A stretch of 64,000 nt of DNA from Heliomarina sp018223035 (GTDB lineage Bacteria; Pseudomonadota; Alphaproteobacteria; Rhodobacterales; Rhodobacteraceae): assembly GCA_018223035.1 (NCBI GenBank), contig JAAEZD010000004.1, positions 315,280 to 379,279 of the forward strand. The letters are read 5' to 3'. Position numbers and translations under genes: made by a program. Below, piece after piece: positions 1-8,767 of this stretch. Below the pieces are notes generated by a model. That model saw only the letters and a list, made by a program, of their open reading frames with translations, was not told the origin of the DNA and searched no databases. Position 1 is the stretch's first letter. Every line of letters begins with the position of its first letter.

Positions 1-2377
1 TGATCGCGGCGACCTTCTCGTCATAGTCGGACGGGAAGGGCGACATCGACTGTTCGCCGACTTCCTCGTTCGAGGCCTGATCGCCGCTGGGCGAGGTGGT
101 GCCGTCGTCGCCGTCATCGCTTTCGCCGACCGTGGCATCAAGCCCCTCGAACCCGACGATGCTGCCCATGGTGATCTTTTCCTCGCGGGTCAGATCGCCG
201 TCCCAGCCCAGATCCACCAGCATCTGGTAGGTGAACTCGGGGTAGCCGTCCTCGATTTCCGATCCGACCGAATAGACACCCTCGGCCAGCAGATTCTCGC
301 CGTCGCGTTCCACACCGAAACGGGCGCGGAAGGTCAGGCCGCCCTCGGCCACAGGTTTCGACATGTCGTAAAGGTTCGGCGTGCCGGGGTGGTTGATCTC
401 GGCCGTGCCCCAGCAGGGCCATGGCAGACCGTAATAGTCGCCATCGGCAGGACCGCCGACCGCCTGCAGTGTGGTGCGGTCAAAGGTCTGCTGGTTCGCC
501 ATGTGCATTTTCAGCCGCTCGGGAGTCTGCCCGGTATAGCCGATGGTCCACATGCCCTTGTTAATCTCGCGCAGCGTGCTTTCGACGTTGGGCGTGTTCG
601 CATCGTCCATCTCGATGTTGCGGAACAGGCGGTCGGCAAAGCCGAACTTGTTCGCGAACAGGCCGATGATCTCATGGTCGGGCTTGGATTCGAACAGCGG
701 CTGTACCACCTGTTCGCGCCACTGAAGCGACCGGTTCGAAGCGGTCACCGAGCCGCGCGTTTCGAACTGGGTCGCGGCCGGCAGAAGATAGACGCCATCG
801 GTGCGGTCGTTCATCACGGCGGAAACGGTCGGGTAGGGATCGATCACGACAAGCATGTCGAGCTTTTCCATCGCCGTCTTCATTTCCTTCATCCGGGTTT
901 GCGAATTCGGCGCGTGACCCCAAAGGACCATCGCCCGTACCGGGTTCGGCTGATCTGTGTTGGCCGGATCTTCCAGCACGCCGTCGATCCAGCGGCTGAC
1001 CGGGATGCCGGTCAGGGTGCACAGGTTCTGATCCTCGCCATCCTCGCCCTTGACGGTGGCGAACTGGCCTTTCAGCCAGTCCAGGTCTTCGCCCCAGACG
1101 CGTGCCCAATGCGCCCAGGCGCCATCGGACAGCCCGTAATAGCCGGGCAGGGTGTGCGACAACACACCAAGGTCGGTCGCGCCCTGCACGTTGTCATGGC
1201 CGCGGAAGATGTTGGTGCCGCCGCCTGCGGTGCCCATGTTCCCCAGCGCCAGCTGCAGGATGCAATAGGCGCGGGTGTTGTTATTGCCGGTGGTGTGCTG
1301 GGTCCCGCCCATGCACCAGATCACCGTGCCGGGGCGGTTGTTCGCCAGCGTCCGCGCCACGCGCTTGAGCTGGCTGCCCGGTACGCCGGTCACGCGCTCG
1401 GTTTCCTCGGGCGTCCATTTTTTCACCTCGTCGCGGATCTGGTCCATGCCCCAGACACGGGTGCGGATGAATTCCTTGTCCTCCCATCCGTTCTCGAAAA
1501 GATGCCAGAGGATGCCCCAGACCAGCGCCACGTCGCTGCCCGGGCGCAACCGGACGAATTCGTCCGCATGGGCCGCCGTGCGCGTGAAACGCGGATCGCA
1601 GACGATCAGCGGCGCGTTGTTCTGCTCTTTCGCCTTCAGCAGGTGCTGGAGCGAGACCGGATGCGCCTCGGCGGGGTTGCCGCCGATGATGAAGATCGCC
1701 TTGGAGTTATGGATATCGTTGTAGCTGTTGGTCATGGCGCCGTAGCCCCATGTGTTCGCAACACCCGCAACGGTGGTGGAATGGCAGATCCGCGCCTGGT
1801 GATCGACGTTGTTCGTGCCCCAGTAGGCGGCGAACTTGCGGAACAGGTAGGCCTGTTCGTTGGAATGCTTGGCAGAACCCAGCCAGTACACGCTGTCGGG
1901 ACCGCTTTCCTCGCGGATCACGTTCATCTGGTCGCCGATCTCGTTGATCGCGTCTTCCCAGCTGATCCGGGTCCATTCGCCGCCGACTTTCTTCATCGGA
2001 TACTTGAGCCGCCGCTCGCCATGGGCGTGCTCGCGCACCGATGCGCCTTTCGCGCAATGGGCGCCAAGGTTGAACGGGCTGTCCCAGCCGGGTTCCTGTC
2101 CGGTCCAGACGCCGTTTTCGACCTCGGCAATCACCGTGCAGCCGACCGAGCAATGGGTGCAGACCGATTTGATGGTTTCAACCGCAGTCTGCGCCGCAGA
2201 TTGCGCCGTGGCGCGGGTGACTGTACCGCCGGTTGCGCCGACCGCTGCAAGGCCCCCGATGGCCAGCCCCGAGCCGCGCAGAAAGGCGCGGCGGTCAACA
2301 GTACTTTCCCCGACACGGGAAAGAACACTTGTCCGCTGCGGGCGTCGCGCCACCCCATTGGTCTTTTTCCTCAGCAT
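1..2377 (-). CDS. fdhA: Formate dehydrogenase catalytic (alpha) subunit, partial
   Basis: The gene starts at 2377 behind a GGAGG at 2386-2390 and runs off the left edge, leaving 792 codons in view. The N-terminus carries a twin-arginine signal (RRAFLR, residues 29-34), then a C-x2-C-x3-C plus distal C motif for a [4Fe-4S] cluster, then the molybdopterin oxidoreductase fold. The active-site stretch ARICHSTTV has Cys at residue 198, where Sec-containing enzymes carry selenocysteine, so this is a Cys-type enzyme. Members are about 950-1000 aa, so roughly 200 residues lie outside. Known role: oxidises formate to CO2 with a Mo/W-bis-MGD cofactor. The Tat signal implies a periplasmic, membrane-associated enzyme whose FeS and cytochrome b subunits should lie just beyond base 1. 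The TorD-like and Tat-peptide genes upstream fit this. Confidence 0.9.
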   Translation of the reverse strand, partial: MLRKKTNGVARRPQRTSVLSRVGESTVDRRAFLRGSGLAIGGLAAVGATGGTVTRATAQSAAQTAVETIKSVCTHCSVGCTVIAEVENGVWTGQEPGWDSPFNLGAHCAKGASVREHAHGERRLKYPMKKVGGEWTRISWEDAINEIGDQMNVIREESGPDSVYWLGSAKHSNEQAYLFRKFAAYWGTNNVDHQARICHSTTVAGVANTWGYGAMTNSYNDIHNSKAIFIIGGNPAEAHPVSLQHLLKAKEQNNAPLIVCDPRFTRTAAHADEFVRLRPGSDVALVWGILWHLFENGWEDKEFIRTRVWGMDQIRDEVKKWTPEETERVTGVPGSQLKRVARTLANNRPGTVIWCMGGTQHTTGNNNTRAYCILQLALGNMGTAGGGTNIFRGHDNVQGATDLGVLSHTLPGYYGLSDGAWAHWARVWGEDLDWLKGQFATVKGEDGEDQNLCTLTGIPVSRWIDGVLEDPANTDQPNPVRAMVLWGHAPNSQTRMKEMKTAMEKLDMLVVIDPYPTVSAVMNDRTDGVYLLPAATQFETRGSVTASNRSLQWREQVVQPLFESKPDHEIIGLFANKFGFADRLFRNIEMDDANTPNVESTLREINKGMWTIGYTGQTPERLKMHMANQQTFDRTTLQAVGGPADGDYYGLPWPCWGTAEINHPGTPNLYDMSKPVAEGGLTFRARFGVERDGENLLAEGVYSVGSEIEDGYPEFTYQMLVDLGWDGDLTREEKITMGSIVGFEGLDATVGESDDGDDGTTSPSGDQASNEEVGEQSMSPFPSDYDEKVAAI

Positions 2378-2531
2378 CTTCTTGTCCTCCAAAGCTCGCC
2401 GTTTCGCTCGGCTGGCATGGTTCCTGTTCTTCTCCTCCCGCGTGATGGCCAAACCAAGCCACTGCGGGGGCGATCTCCGTCACCGATCATCCGCGACACC
2501 AGTCGCTGGCGCCTCGGTGCCCGTCATGAAA

Positions 2532-2723
2532 CTAGAAGCGGGCGCTTTCGTAATAGGCCCGGGTATGTTCAGTATCCTGTAGCCGCGTCTCGTTGACGGG
2601 GGCTTCGGCGGCCTGTGCCTCGGTCCCGCTCATCGCGGCGGCAGCCACGGCGGCGGGGGCCGCAGTTCCGGCAAGTTTCAGAAAATCGCGGCGGCTTGCA
2701 CCGTCTTCGTTTTTCTTGGTCAT
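2532..2723 (-). CDS. Small Tat-signal protein of formate dehydrogenase loci
   Basis: A 63-aa protein with a twin-arginine signal (SRRDFLKLAG, residues 10-19) followed by an Ala-rich hydrophobic stretch and a short soluble tail ending in RAYYESARF. Such short proteins are recurrent upstream of Tat-exported formate dehydrogenases ('formate dehydrogenase region TAT target'). It lies between the chaperone and fdhA on the same strand, so it is probably co-transcribed. The mature part is only about 25 residues and has no known catalytic role; a small accessory subunit or assembly factor is inferred. Confidence 0.8.
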   Translation of the reverse strand: MTKKNEDGASRRDFLKLAGTAAPAAVAAAAMSGTEAQAAEAPVNETRLQDTEHTRAYYESARF

Positions 2724-2792
2724 CGGGGTCTCCTCCCTTCCTTTTCTTCTTCCTTCATCCTGCCCCGTTCATCGTGGCAGGTACCGCGCCGG

Positions 2793-3412
2793 TCAGGCTG
2801 CGGCCATGCGGAAACCTTCTTTTTCGATTTCCATGTAATAGCGTCCGATTGTCCCGACCGAGGCGTAAAACACCGAATTCTTCGCTGCTTCGAGATCGGC
2901 AAAGAAATGCGCGGCCCAGGGGCCGATGTGCCGATTCCAGAATTCCTGCTGTGTCGCGAGGCCTGCGGGCTCACCAAAGCGTCCGGCAATCATGCNNNNN
3001 NNNNNCCGCCCATCATCTCCATCAGCGAGGCGATGTTGTCTTCCGGTTCATAAACGTTGGGAGCGCGGGTGATGCCGCGCAACGCCATGTCTGTCCGCAA
3101 CTGGGCCAAGGGCTTTTCGTTGAGGAACCCGGTCAGGTAGTAGCTGGCATAGGGGAGCAGTTCGCCGCGCCCGAGCCCGATGAAAAGCGCGTTGAACTCT
3201 CGTTCCGCCGCGGCGGGCTTGGTCACGTGGGCGACCCGCGCCAGCCCGCTGATGGACTGGCCAAGCGCGGTGTCATCGCCCGAAAGCGCCGCCGTCTGCG
3301 TCAGGACCGTCTGCGATGGAGGTCGGGCCAGCAATAGCCCGAGAAAATCGTATAGATCGGCGCGCATCCGGTCTTCATCTGAGATTTCAACCATTTCCGA
3401 CGTGTCGTTCAT
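2793..3412 (-). CDS. TorD-family molybdoenzyme chaperone, interrupted by assembly gap
   Basis: Two open pieces in different frames flank a run of ten Ns at 2996-3005. The N-terminal piece (from ATG 3412) reads RADLYDFLGLLLARPPS and, near the gap, the typical PEDN...LMEMMG helix. The C-terminal piece continues with IAGRFGEPAGL, NRHIGPWAAHFFADLE and ends RMAAA. Together they match a TorD/DmsD-type chaperone of about 200 residues, which binds the Tat signal of molybdoenzymes and guards cofactor insertion. Joining the pieces in frame needs a gap length of 2 modulo 3, so ten is a placeholder, not a measured length. The 5' end overlaps the DUF3306 stop by ATGA. The gene is inferred to be intact in the organism. 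Confidence 0.8.
2996..3005. other. Scaffold gap (10 N)
   Basis: Ten undetermined bases lie inside the TorD-like gene. The flanking protein pieces belong to one family member but are out of frame across ten bases, so the run stands for an unknown length. Confidence 0.97.
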
Positions 3413-4002
3413 GCGCTTTCCACCCGGGTATCCTGTGGCGTCGCTTCAGTAAAACGGAACCGCATGCGCCGGGGGCGTCGGTCTTCGACAACCTCTGCCG
3501 GTCGCGCAATGGTCTCGGCTTGTACCGCTGGTGCTGGTTCGGGTTCGGGTTCGGCTTCGGTCTCTGCCACCAGTTCTTCAGGCGTCTCTTCGATCTCTTC
3601 CAAGTCAGCGTCGCGCGCCATCGCCTTGATATGCGACAGCATTCCCTTGCCAACCTGATAGGTCGTCTGAAGATTTTCGACCACCGTGGCGCTGTCGGTG
3701 AAATCCTCGCCGTATTCGGCAAGACCGTCCACATTCGCCAGCACCGGATTGACTTTCCACAACCGGCGCAGGGCCATGCGCCGCAGATGCTCCGGCACGG
3801 CCTTGGCCATGAAGGCGCGGATATCGTCGCCCGCTTGCAGGGTTTCCGGGTCGGGCAGGCCCAGTTCCGCCAGCAGGGTGGCGTCGTCCTGTTCGGCTAC
3901 CACACCCTCGCGGATCTGCGCCTCGGTCATTACTTGCGCAGCACTTTCCTCGGCCCTGACGGCTGCCTTTCGGCGGCTCCAGAAATCTTTCCGCGCGGTC
4001 AT
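3409..4002 (-). CDS. DUF3306 domain protein
   Basis: A 197-aa protein that begins TARKDFWSRRKAAV and carries the DUF3306 core LRRMALRRLWKVNPVLANVDGL at about residues 74-95, followed by a low-complexity C-terminal half with a Pro/Glu run (EAEPEPEPAPA, about residues 150-160) and a basic end. No signal peptide or membrane span is visible, so it is probably cytoplasmic. Its start overlaps the DUF3305 stop and its stop overlaps the chaperone start (both ATGA), a tight operon. DUF3305/DUF3306 pairs are known as companions of formate dehydrogenases; their biochemical role is not established, and assembly or quality control of the Tat-exported enzyme is inferred. Confidence 0.85.
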   Translation of the reverse strand: MTARKDFWSRRKAAVRAEESAAQVMTEAQIREGVVAEQDDATLLAELGLPDPETLQAGDDIRAFMAKAVPEHLRRMALRRLWKVNPVLANVDGLAEYGEDFTDSATVVENLQTTYQVGKGMLSHIKAMARDADLEEIEETPEELVAETEAEPEPEPAPAVQAETIARPAEVVEDRRPRRMRFRFTEATPQDTRVESA

Positions 4003-4556
4003 GGCATCATCCTTCGCGGCGCGCGATACACATCGGAAACCTGCCGGATGCGCGCATCGCCCTTTCCGTCTTCGGTCAGGTCCACGCGTTTTTTATCGCG
4101 CCGACGCTTAACAAAAGCTTCATCTTCGTGATGCTCCTGCGCAAAGCGGCGTACCCACGCGGCCAGACCGTCAGGCATCGCCACCTTTTCGACGATATCC
4201 TCGCCGTTATCCGCGTAATCCTGCCCCTCATAGGGCGAAGCGGTCACCAACAGGACCTCCAGCGGCTTGTTGCGGTCAGTGCTTTCGCGCAGAACCACGT
4301 AGATCGATGGCACCTTGTCCGCGAGGTTGGTGAGGTATGCTTCGGTATCCGTGGCCCAGAGAGTCAGCGCCTTTGTTGCCGCGTGATACTCGACCGTTTC
4401 GCCATCGCGGCGCAGCTCTACCCAATCGGCCGGACGCGCGCCCGGCAGCACGGCGACCGCACGCCAGTGCCATTTTGCCCAGCGGGTCACACCGGGCATT
4501 CTGCGAATGACGATGCCCAGCGGCATCTCCGCGCGAATGGTCGTCGTTTCGATCAA
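3999..4556 (-). CDS. DUF3305 domain protein
   Basis: A 185-aa protein whose N-terminal half has the DUF3305 pattern PLGIVIRRMPGVTRWAKWHW (residues 12-31), ending with a Lys/Arg-rich tail (FVKRRRDKKR). It is soluble, without signal or membrane segments. It is the first gene of the minus-strand formate dehydrogenase operon and faces the divergent polyferredoxin operon across a 222-bp promoter region. Function unknown; the strict pairing with DUF3306 and the dehydrogenase points to enzyme maturation. Confidence 0.85.
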   Translation of the reverse strand: MIETTTIRAEMPLGIVIRRMPGVTRWAKWHWRAVAVLPGARPADWVELRRDGETVEYHAATKALTLWATDTEAYLTNLADKVPSIYVVLRESTDRNKPLEVLLVTASPYEGQDYADNGEDIVEKVAMPDGLAAWVRRFAQEHHEDEAFVKRRRDKKRVDLTEDGKGDARIRQVSDVYRAPRRMMP

Positions 4557-4778
4557 GGCTATGCTTTCGTTGGCTTATGATCTGGGCAACTGGTCCGACT
4601 ATGTAACTTTTCGTCCCGATGGCCAAGCCTCATTCGCGGAAAGTGATCAGATTTTCTGACCAGTTCGGGGTGGCAGCGGCGCCCCGGATCGCGCTAGTGT
4701 CGTCCAGAAGCGGCGTGGCAGGAAAAATGACCGCACAGCGGTACACTGTTCCGCGCTGACCCGAGGGGAGAGCAGGGA
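4557..4778. promoter_or_regulatory. Divergent promoter region of the formate dehydrogenase locus
   Basis: These 222 bp without a gene lie between the two divergent operons, so promoters for both must be here or close by. A GAGGGGAGAGCAGGG stretch at about 4759-4774 supplies the ribosome binding site of the plus-strand gene. I could not assign a particular operator. Confidence 0.5.
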
Positions 4779-6731
4779 ATGACAGGCAAGATAATTCTGT
4801 GCGATTGCGCGGGCAGTCAGCGTCTTGACGTGGATGCGATCGAGGCAGGCGGGCTGACCTGTTCCCGCGTCCATACGGCACTTTGCACCCGTGAAATCAC
4901 CAAGGCGGCGCGCTTTCTGACCGAACCTGAAGTCACCATCGCCTGCGGGCAGGAACAGGCGGTGTTCGAGGATCTCGCGGCAGAGCTGGGAGTCGAGGCG
5001 CCCGGATTCGTCGATCTGCGCGACCGCGCGGGCTGGTCGGAGGAGGGCGCAAAGGCGGGGCCAAAAATGGCAGCCCTCGTCGCCGAATCCCAACTGCCAT
5101 CCGCACAGTCGCAAAGTTTCGATGTAATCAGCGAAGGCATCTGCCTTGTCACCGGCCCGGCCCGCGCCGCGCTCCCCATGGCCGAGATGCTGGCAGAGTC
5201 GCTCGCCGTCACTGTGGTGCTGACCGACGAGGCGGAACCGCCAATGGACCGGCGGTTTGACTGCGTGCGGGGGCGTATTCGGCGTCTGAGCGGCGCTCTG
5301 GGCGGGTTCCGTGTAGAAATCGACGGTTTCCAAGAACTTGAACCGGGCGGGCGTGGCGAATTCACCTTTGCGCGGCCGCGCGACGGGGCTGAGTCGGAAT
5401 GCGATATCGTCATCGACGTGACAGGCGATACGCCCCTCGTCCCCGCGCCGCAGAAACGCGACGGCTATCTGCGGGCCGATCCGCGTGATCCGCTGGCGCT
5501 GTCGCGTTTGGCTTTCGATGCGGTGCAACTTGTCGGGACTTTTGAAAAACCGCTTTACGTGCGGCTCGACCCATCGCTCTGCGCCCATTCCCGCGCCGGG
5601 CAGGCCGGCTGTTCCAACTGCCTCGATATCTGTCCGACCGGGGCGATCTTGCCCGATGGCGATCACGTGGCGATCGATCCGTCAATCTGCGCGGGTTGTG
5701 GTGCCTGCGCGGCCCTGTGCCCCTCGACGGCGATCACCTATGACGACCCGCCGCTCTCGCATCTTGTCTCGCGTCTTCAGGTACTTGCGGGCACCTATTC
5801 ATCTGCGGCAGACAATGCGCCCCGGCTCTTGGTGCATGAGAAACACGGGGCCGAGATGATCCGCCTTGCGGCGCGTTTCGGCCGCGGGCTTCCGGCGGAT
5901 GTCATCCCGTTCGAGCTCGAGGTGATCTCGGGCTTTGGCCATGCCGAGATGCTGGCGGCGCTGGCACTCGGGTTCAGCGATGTCACCATCCTGCTGGCCC
6001 CGACAACTGAACGCGACGCCCTGACGCGCGAGAGCGCGCTTTGCGAGGCCATTGCGGGTTCTGGCCGCGTCACGCTGCTTGATGAAAGCGACCCTGACCG
6101 GATGAGCGACGCGCTCTACGCTGCTGAAAAACAGGCAAATATCGGCAAGCCGATCCTGCCGCTTGGCAATCGTCGCCAGATCGCCCGGCTCTCGGCGCAG
6201 GCGTTGAACCGAAGCGCCGAGGCGCCGCTGCCGCTGCCGGAAAACGCGCCCTATGGCGCGGTTCTGGTGGATGCGGATGCCTGCACGCTCTGCCTAAGCT
6301 GCGTATCGCTGTGCCCGTCGGGGGCTTTGATGGATAACCCCGATATGCCGCAGCTCCGATTTCAGGAGGATGCCTGCCTGCAATGCGGTCTCTGCCGCAA
6401 CATCTGCCCCGAGGATGCGATCACGCTCGAACCACGTCTGGACCTGAGCGAAACCGCGCTGACTCAGAAAATCCTGAACGAGGAAGAACCTTTTGCCTGC
6501 ATCGAATGCGGATCGCTCTTTGGCGTGAAATCCACCATCGAGCGGGTGATGGAAAAGCTTTCGGGCACCCATCCGATGTTTGCCACGACGGCGCAGGCGC
6601 GGATGATCCAGATGTGCGACAATTGCCGGGTGAACGCGCAATTCCACAGCGATGACAATCCGTTCAAGGGCAAGGAACGGCCACGGCCGCGCACCACGGA
6701 CGATTATCTGAACGCGCGCCGGGATCACTAA
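4779..6731 (+). CDS. Polyferredoxin-like 4Fe-4S protein of formate dehydrogenase locus
   Basis: A 650-aa soluble protein. The N-terminal third has scattered cysteines (CDCAGSQ; CSRVHTALC) and no clear family. Around residues 270-325 lie two ferredoxin clusters (CSNCLDICPTGAI, then CAGCGACAALCPSTAI). Around residues 507-560 lie two more (CTLCLSCVSLCPSGAL, CLQCGLCRNICPEDAI), followed by a CIECGSLF...CDNC pair resembling a zinc or further FeS site. Four [4Fe-4S] centres suggest a cytoplasmic electron carrier or hub. It starts the plus-strand operon shared with DUF6494, Mrp, the ligase-like protein and DUF6505. It is known as a frequent neighbour of this dehydrogenase type; whether it passes electrons or serves in assembly is not established. 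Confidence 0.85.
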   Translation: MTGKIILCDCAGSQRLDVDAIEAGGLTCSRVHTALCTREITKAARFLTEPEVTIACGQEQAVFEDLAAELGVEAPGFVDLRDRAGWSEEGAKAGPKMAALVAESQLPSAQSQSFDVISEGICLVTGPARAALPMAEMLAESLAVTVVLTDEAEPPMDRRFDCVRGRIRRLSGALGGFRVEIDGFQELEPGGRGEFTFARPRDGAESECDIVIDVTGDTPLVPAPQKRDGYLRADPRDPLALSRLAFDAVQLVGTFEKPLYVRLDPSLCAHSRAGQAGCSNCLDICPTGAILPDGDHVAIDPSICAGCGACAALCPSTAITYDDPPLSHLVSRLQVLAGTYSSAADNAPRLLVHEKHGAEMIRLAARFGRGLPADVIPFELEVISGFGHAEMLAALALGFSDVTILLAPTTERDALTRESALCEAIAGSGRVTLLDESDPDRMSDALYAAEKQANIGKPILPLGNRRQIARLSAQALNRSAEAPLPLPENAPYGAVLVDADACTLCLSCVSLCPSGALMDNPDMPQLRFQEDACLQCGLCRNICPEDAITLEPRLDLSETALTQKILNEEEPFACIECGSLFGVKSTIERVMEKLSGTHPMFATTAQARMIQMCDNCRVNAQFHSDDNPFKGKERPRPRTTDDYLNARRDH

Positions 6732-6803
6732 ACCAACTGGGGGCTGGCGGAGGCTGCGCCTCTCAGGCAGAACGTACCTGATCACGATAAAGGAGAACGG
6801 GTG

Positions 6804-6998
6804 ATGAGCGACGATTTCAACATGTCGATGCGCAAGTTCCTGAAACAGGTTGGCGTGACCAGCCAGCAGGCCATCGAGGAAGGGCTGCGCAACAAGAATG
6901 CCAAGCCAGGTGACAGTTTCACGGCCAAGGTGGTGCTGACGGTTGACGGGCTGGATGTCCATCACGAGGTCACCGGGACGATCAAAGGGAACGAGTAG
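6804..6998 (+). CDS. DUF6494 family protein
   Basis: A 64-aa protein beginning MSDDFNMSMRKFLKQVGVTS and ending in a two-strand-like stretch (AKVVLTVDGLDVHHEVTG). A GTG lies directly before the ATG, but the AAGGAG at 6790-6795 is better spaced from the ATG at 6804, and family members start MS. It is small and soluble with no cysteines. It precedes mrp by 3 bp. The family is found next to formate dehydrogenase genes and has no assigned activity; a helper of the neighbouring Mrp carrier is possible but only inferred. Confidence 0.8.
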   Translation: MSDDFNMSMRKFLKQVGVTSQQAIEEGLRNKNAKPGDSFTAKVVLTVDGLDVHHEVTGTIKGNE

Positions 6999-7001
6999 GA
7001 T

Positions 7002-8063
7002 ATGGCAAGCCGGGACGCGGTTCTCGCGGAACTGAAGAATATCAAGGATCCGGTCAGCGGCAGTGACATTGTCGCCGCCGGTATCGTGCGTGCGCTGAAT
7101 GTCGAGGACGGCCAGGTGCGTTTCGTGCTGGAAATCGACCCGGCCCGGGCCGAGGCAATGGAACCGGTGCGCGCCGAGGCCGAAGCCCGCGTCAAGGCAT
7201 TGCCCGGGGTCGAAAAGGCCTCGGTCATGATGACGGCCCATAGCCAGAAGGCGCCGCCCGAGCTGAAACCCAAGCCCAAGCCCTCGGCGACACCGCCACA
7301 GCGGGTGGCCGGGGTGGATCACATCATCGCCATCGCCAGCGGCAAGGGCGGGGTGGGCAAATCCACCGTCGCTGCGAACCTCGCCGTGGCGCTGGCCGCC
7401 GAAGGCCGCCGCGTCGGGCTGCTCGATGCGGATGTTTACGGACCGTCCCAACCCCGCATGCTGGGGGTGAGCGGCCGTCCCGCGTCGCCCGATGGAAAGA
7501 TCATCCTGCCGCTGCGCAACCATGGCGTCACCATGATGTCGATGGGCCTGATGACGAACGAGGATCAGGCGGTGGTCTGGCGCGGGCCGATGCTGATGGG
7601 CGCGCTGCAGCAGATGATGAACCAGGTGCAATGGGGCGCGCTTGACATCCTGATCATCGATCTGCCGCCCGGCACCGGGGACGTGCAGCTGACCCTCAGC
7701 CAGAAGTTTGAGATCGACGGCGCGATCATCGTCTCGACCCCGCAGGACGTCGCGCTGCTGGATGCGCGCAAAGGGATCGACATGTTCCGCCAGCTCAAGA
7801 CGCCGATCCTTGGCATGATCGAGAACATGAGCACGCATATCTGCTCGAACTGCGGGCATGAGGAACACGTCTTTGGTCATGGCGGCGTCAAGGCCGAGGC
7901 CGAGAAGCTGGGCGTGCCGCTTCTGGCGGAAATCCCGCTGCATCTTGATATCCGCACCGCCGCCGATAGTGGCGCGCCGATCGTGGCGACCAGCCCCGAC
8001 AGTGCGCAGGCCGCAGCATTCCGCGGCGTGGCACGGGATTTGGTGGCGCGGGGACTCGCGTGA
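7002..8063 (+). CDS. apbC: Mrp/ApbC family P-loop ATPase, Fe-S cluster carrier
   Basis: A 353-aa protein with an N-terminal DUF59/MIP18-like domain (about residues 5-85), a Pro/Lys linker, and a Mrp/NBP35 ATPase domain. It shows the deviant Walker A GKGGVGKST (about residues 113-121), DADVYGPSQPRML, and the C-terminal CSNC pair (about residues 281-284) that in homologues holds a bridging [4Fe-4S] cluster. Homologues load FeS clusters onto target apoproteins. Its place directly after DUF6494 and within the formate dehydrogenase operon suggests cluster delivery to the dehydrogenase subunits or the polyferredoxin. It may instead be the organism's general Mrp. Its stop overlaps the next start (GTGA). 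Confidence 0.93.
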   Translation: MASRDAVLAELKNIKDPVSGSDIVAAGIVRALNVEDGQVRFVLEIDPARAEAMEPVRAEAEARVKALPGVEKASVMMTAHSQKAPPELKPKPKPSATPPQRVAGVDHIIAIASGKGGVGKSTVAANLAVALAAEGRRVGLLDADVYGPSQPRMLGVSGRPASPDGKIILPLRNHGVTMMSMGLMTNEDQAVVWRGPMLMGALQQMMNQVQWGALDILIIDLPPGTGDVQLTLSQKFEIDGAIIVSTPQDVALLDARKGIDMFRQLKTPILGMIENMSTHICSNCGHEEHVFGHGGVKAEAEKLGVPLLAEIPLHLDIRTAADSGAPIVATSPDSAQAAAFRGVARDLVARGLA

Positions 8064-8767
8064 ACCAAGGGCTCAGCCTGCCGCCGCTGCTGGTGGGCGA
8101 GCCCGCTTCGGGCGCCGACCCGATGGCGCGCGCCCGCGCTTTGGCGGCGCAAGGCTGCGATGGTGGCACGCTGGTCCATGACATCCAGCCCGACCGGCTG
8201 CGCGCGTCGCTCATCGTCGCGCCAGAGGTGCCGCTTGCCGATGCCATGGCGATGCTGCCGATCTGCGCGGTCGGGTTCCAGAACGCGCTCGGGGCATTGG
8301 CCCCGCCCGAAGTGGCGGTGCATCTGACATGGGCGGGTGACATTCTGGTCAATGGCGCGTGTTGCGGCGCGTTCCGGGTCGCGGGGTCGACGCAGGATCC
8401 AAACGCCGTGCCCGACTGGCTGATCGTCGGGCTCGATCTGACCATTCAACTGGAAGCCGATAATCCCGGCCTCTCCCCCGACAAAACTTCGCTCTACGAA
8501 GAAGGCTGCGCCGATATCGATCCGGTCCTCCTCTGCGAGGCATGGGCCCGTCATACGCTGGTCTGGATCAATCGCTGGACGGAGGAAGGCAACGCGCCGG
8601 TCCATGCCGACTGGGTGCCGCTGCTGGATGGTGTCGGTAAACCGGTCACACAGGACGGCTATCAGGGGGAATTTCTTGGCGTGGACGAAAAATTCGGCAT
8701 GCTGATCCGCGATGATGAAACCACGCAACTGCTGCCGCTGACGACACTGCTGGAGACAGATCCATGA
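8060..8767 (+). CDS. Biotin/lipoate-ligase-like protein with DUF4444, probably non-canonical
   Basis: A 235-aa protein with a GTG start overlapping the mrp stop. Residues 1-165 follow the biotin/lipoate A/B ligase fold; residues 170-235 are a DUF4444-type C-terminal domain (YQGEFLGVDEKFGMLIRDD). Where active biotin ligases have KWPNDI and a second Lys in NGxK, this protein reads LTWAGDILVNGACCGA, so both lysines are missing, and no GRGRxxR adenylate loop is visible. It is likely not an ordinary ligase and may bind a cofactor or a partner protein. It overlaps DUF6505 by ATGA, within the formate dehydrogenase accessory operon. Confidence 0.75.
   Translation: MNQGLSLPPLLVGEPASGADPMARARALAAQGCDGGTLVHDIQPDRLRASLIVAPEVPLADAMAMLPICAVGFQNALGALAPPEVAVHLTWAGDILVNGACCGAFRVAGSTQDPNAVPDWLIVGLDLTIQLEADNPGLSPDKTSLYEEGCADIDPVLLCEAWARHTLVWINRWTEEGNAPVHADWVPLLDGVGKPVTQDGYQGEFLGVDEKFGMLIRDDETTQLLPLTTLLETDP

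Noticed and set aside
1784..1786. Possible selenocysteine codon in fdhA
   Set aside because: The codon is TGC (Cys), not TGA, so no Sec insertion is needed.
389..2596. 735-codon open frame on the plus strand
   Set aside because: It is antisense to the formate dehydrogenase gene, whose product has all catalytic motifs; the plus translation is Arg/His/Ala-rich without family features.
6294..7943. 549-codon open frame on the minus strand
   Set aside because: Antisense to the polyferredoxin and mrp genes, both well supported.
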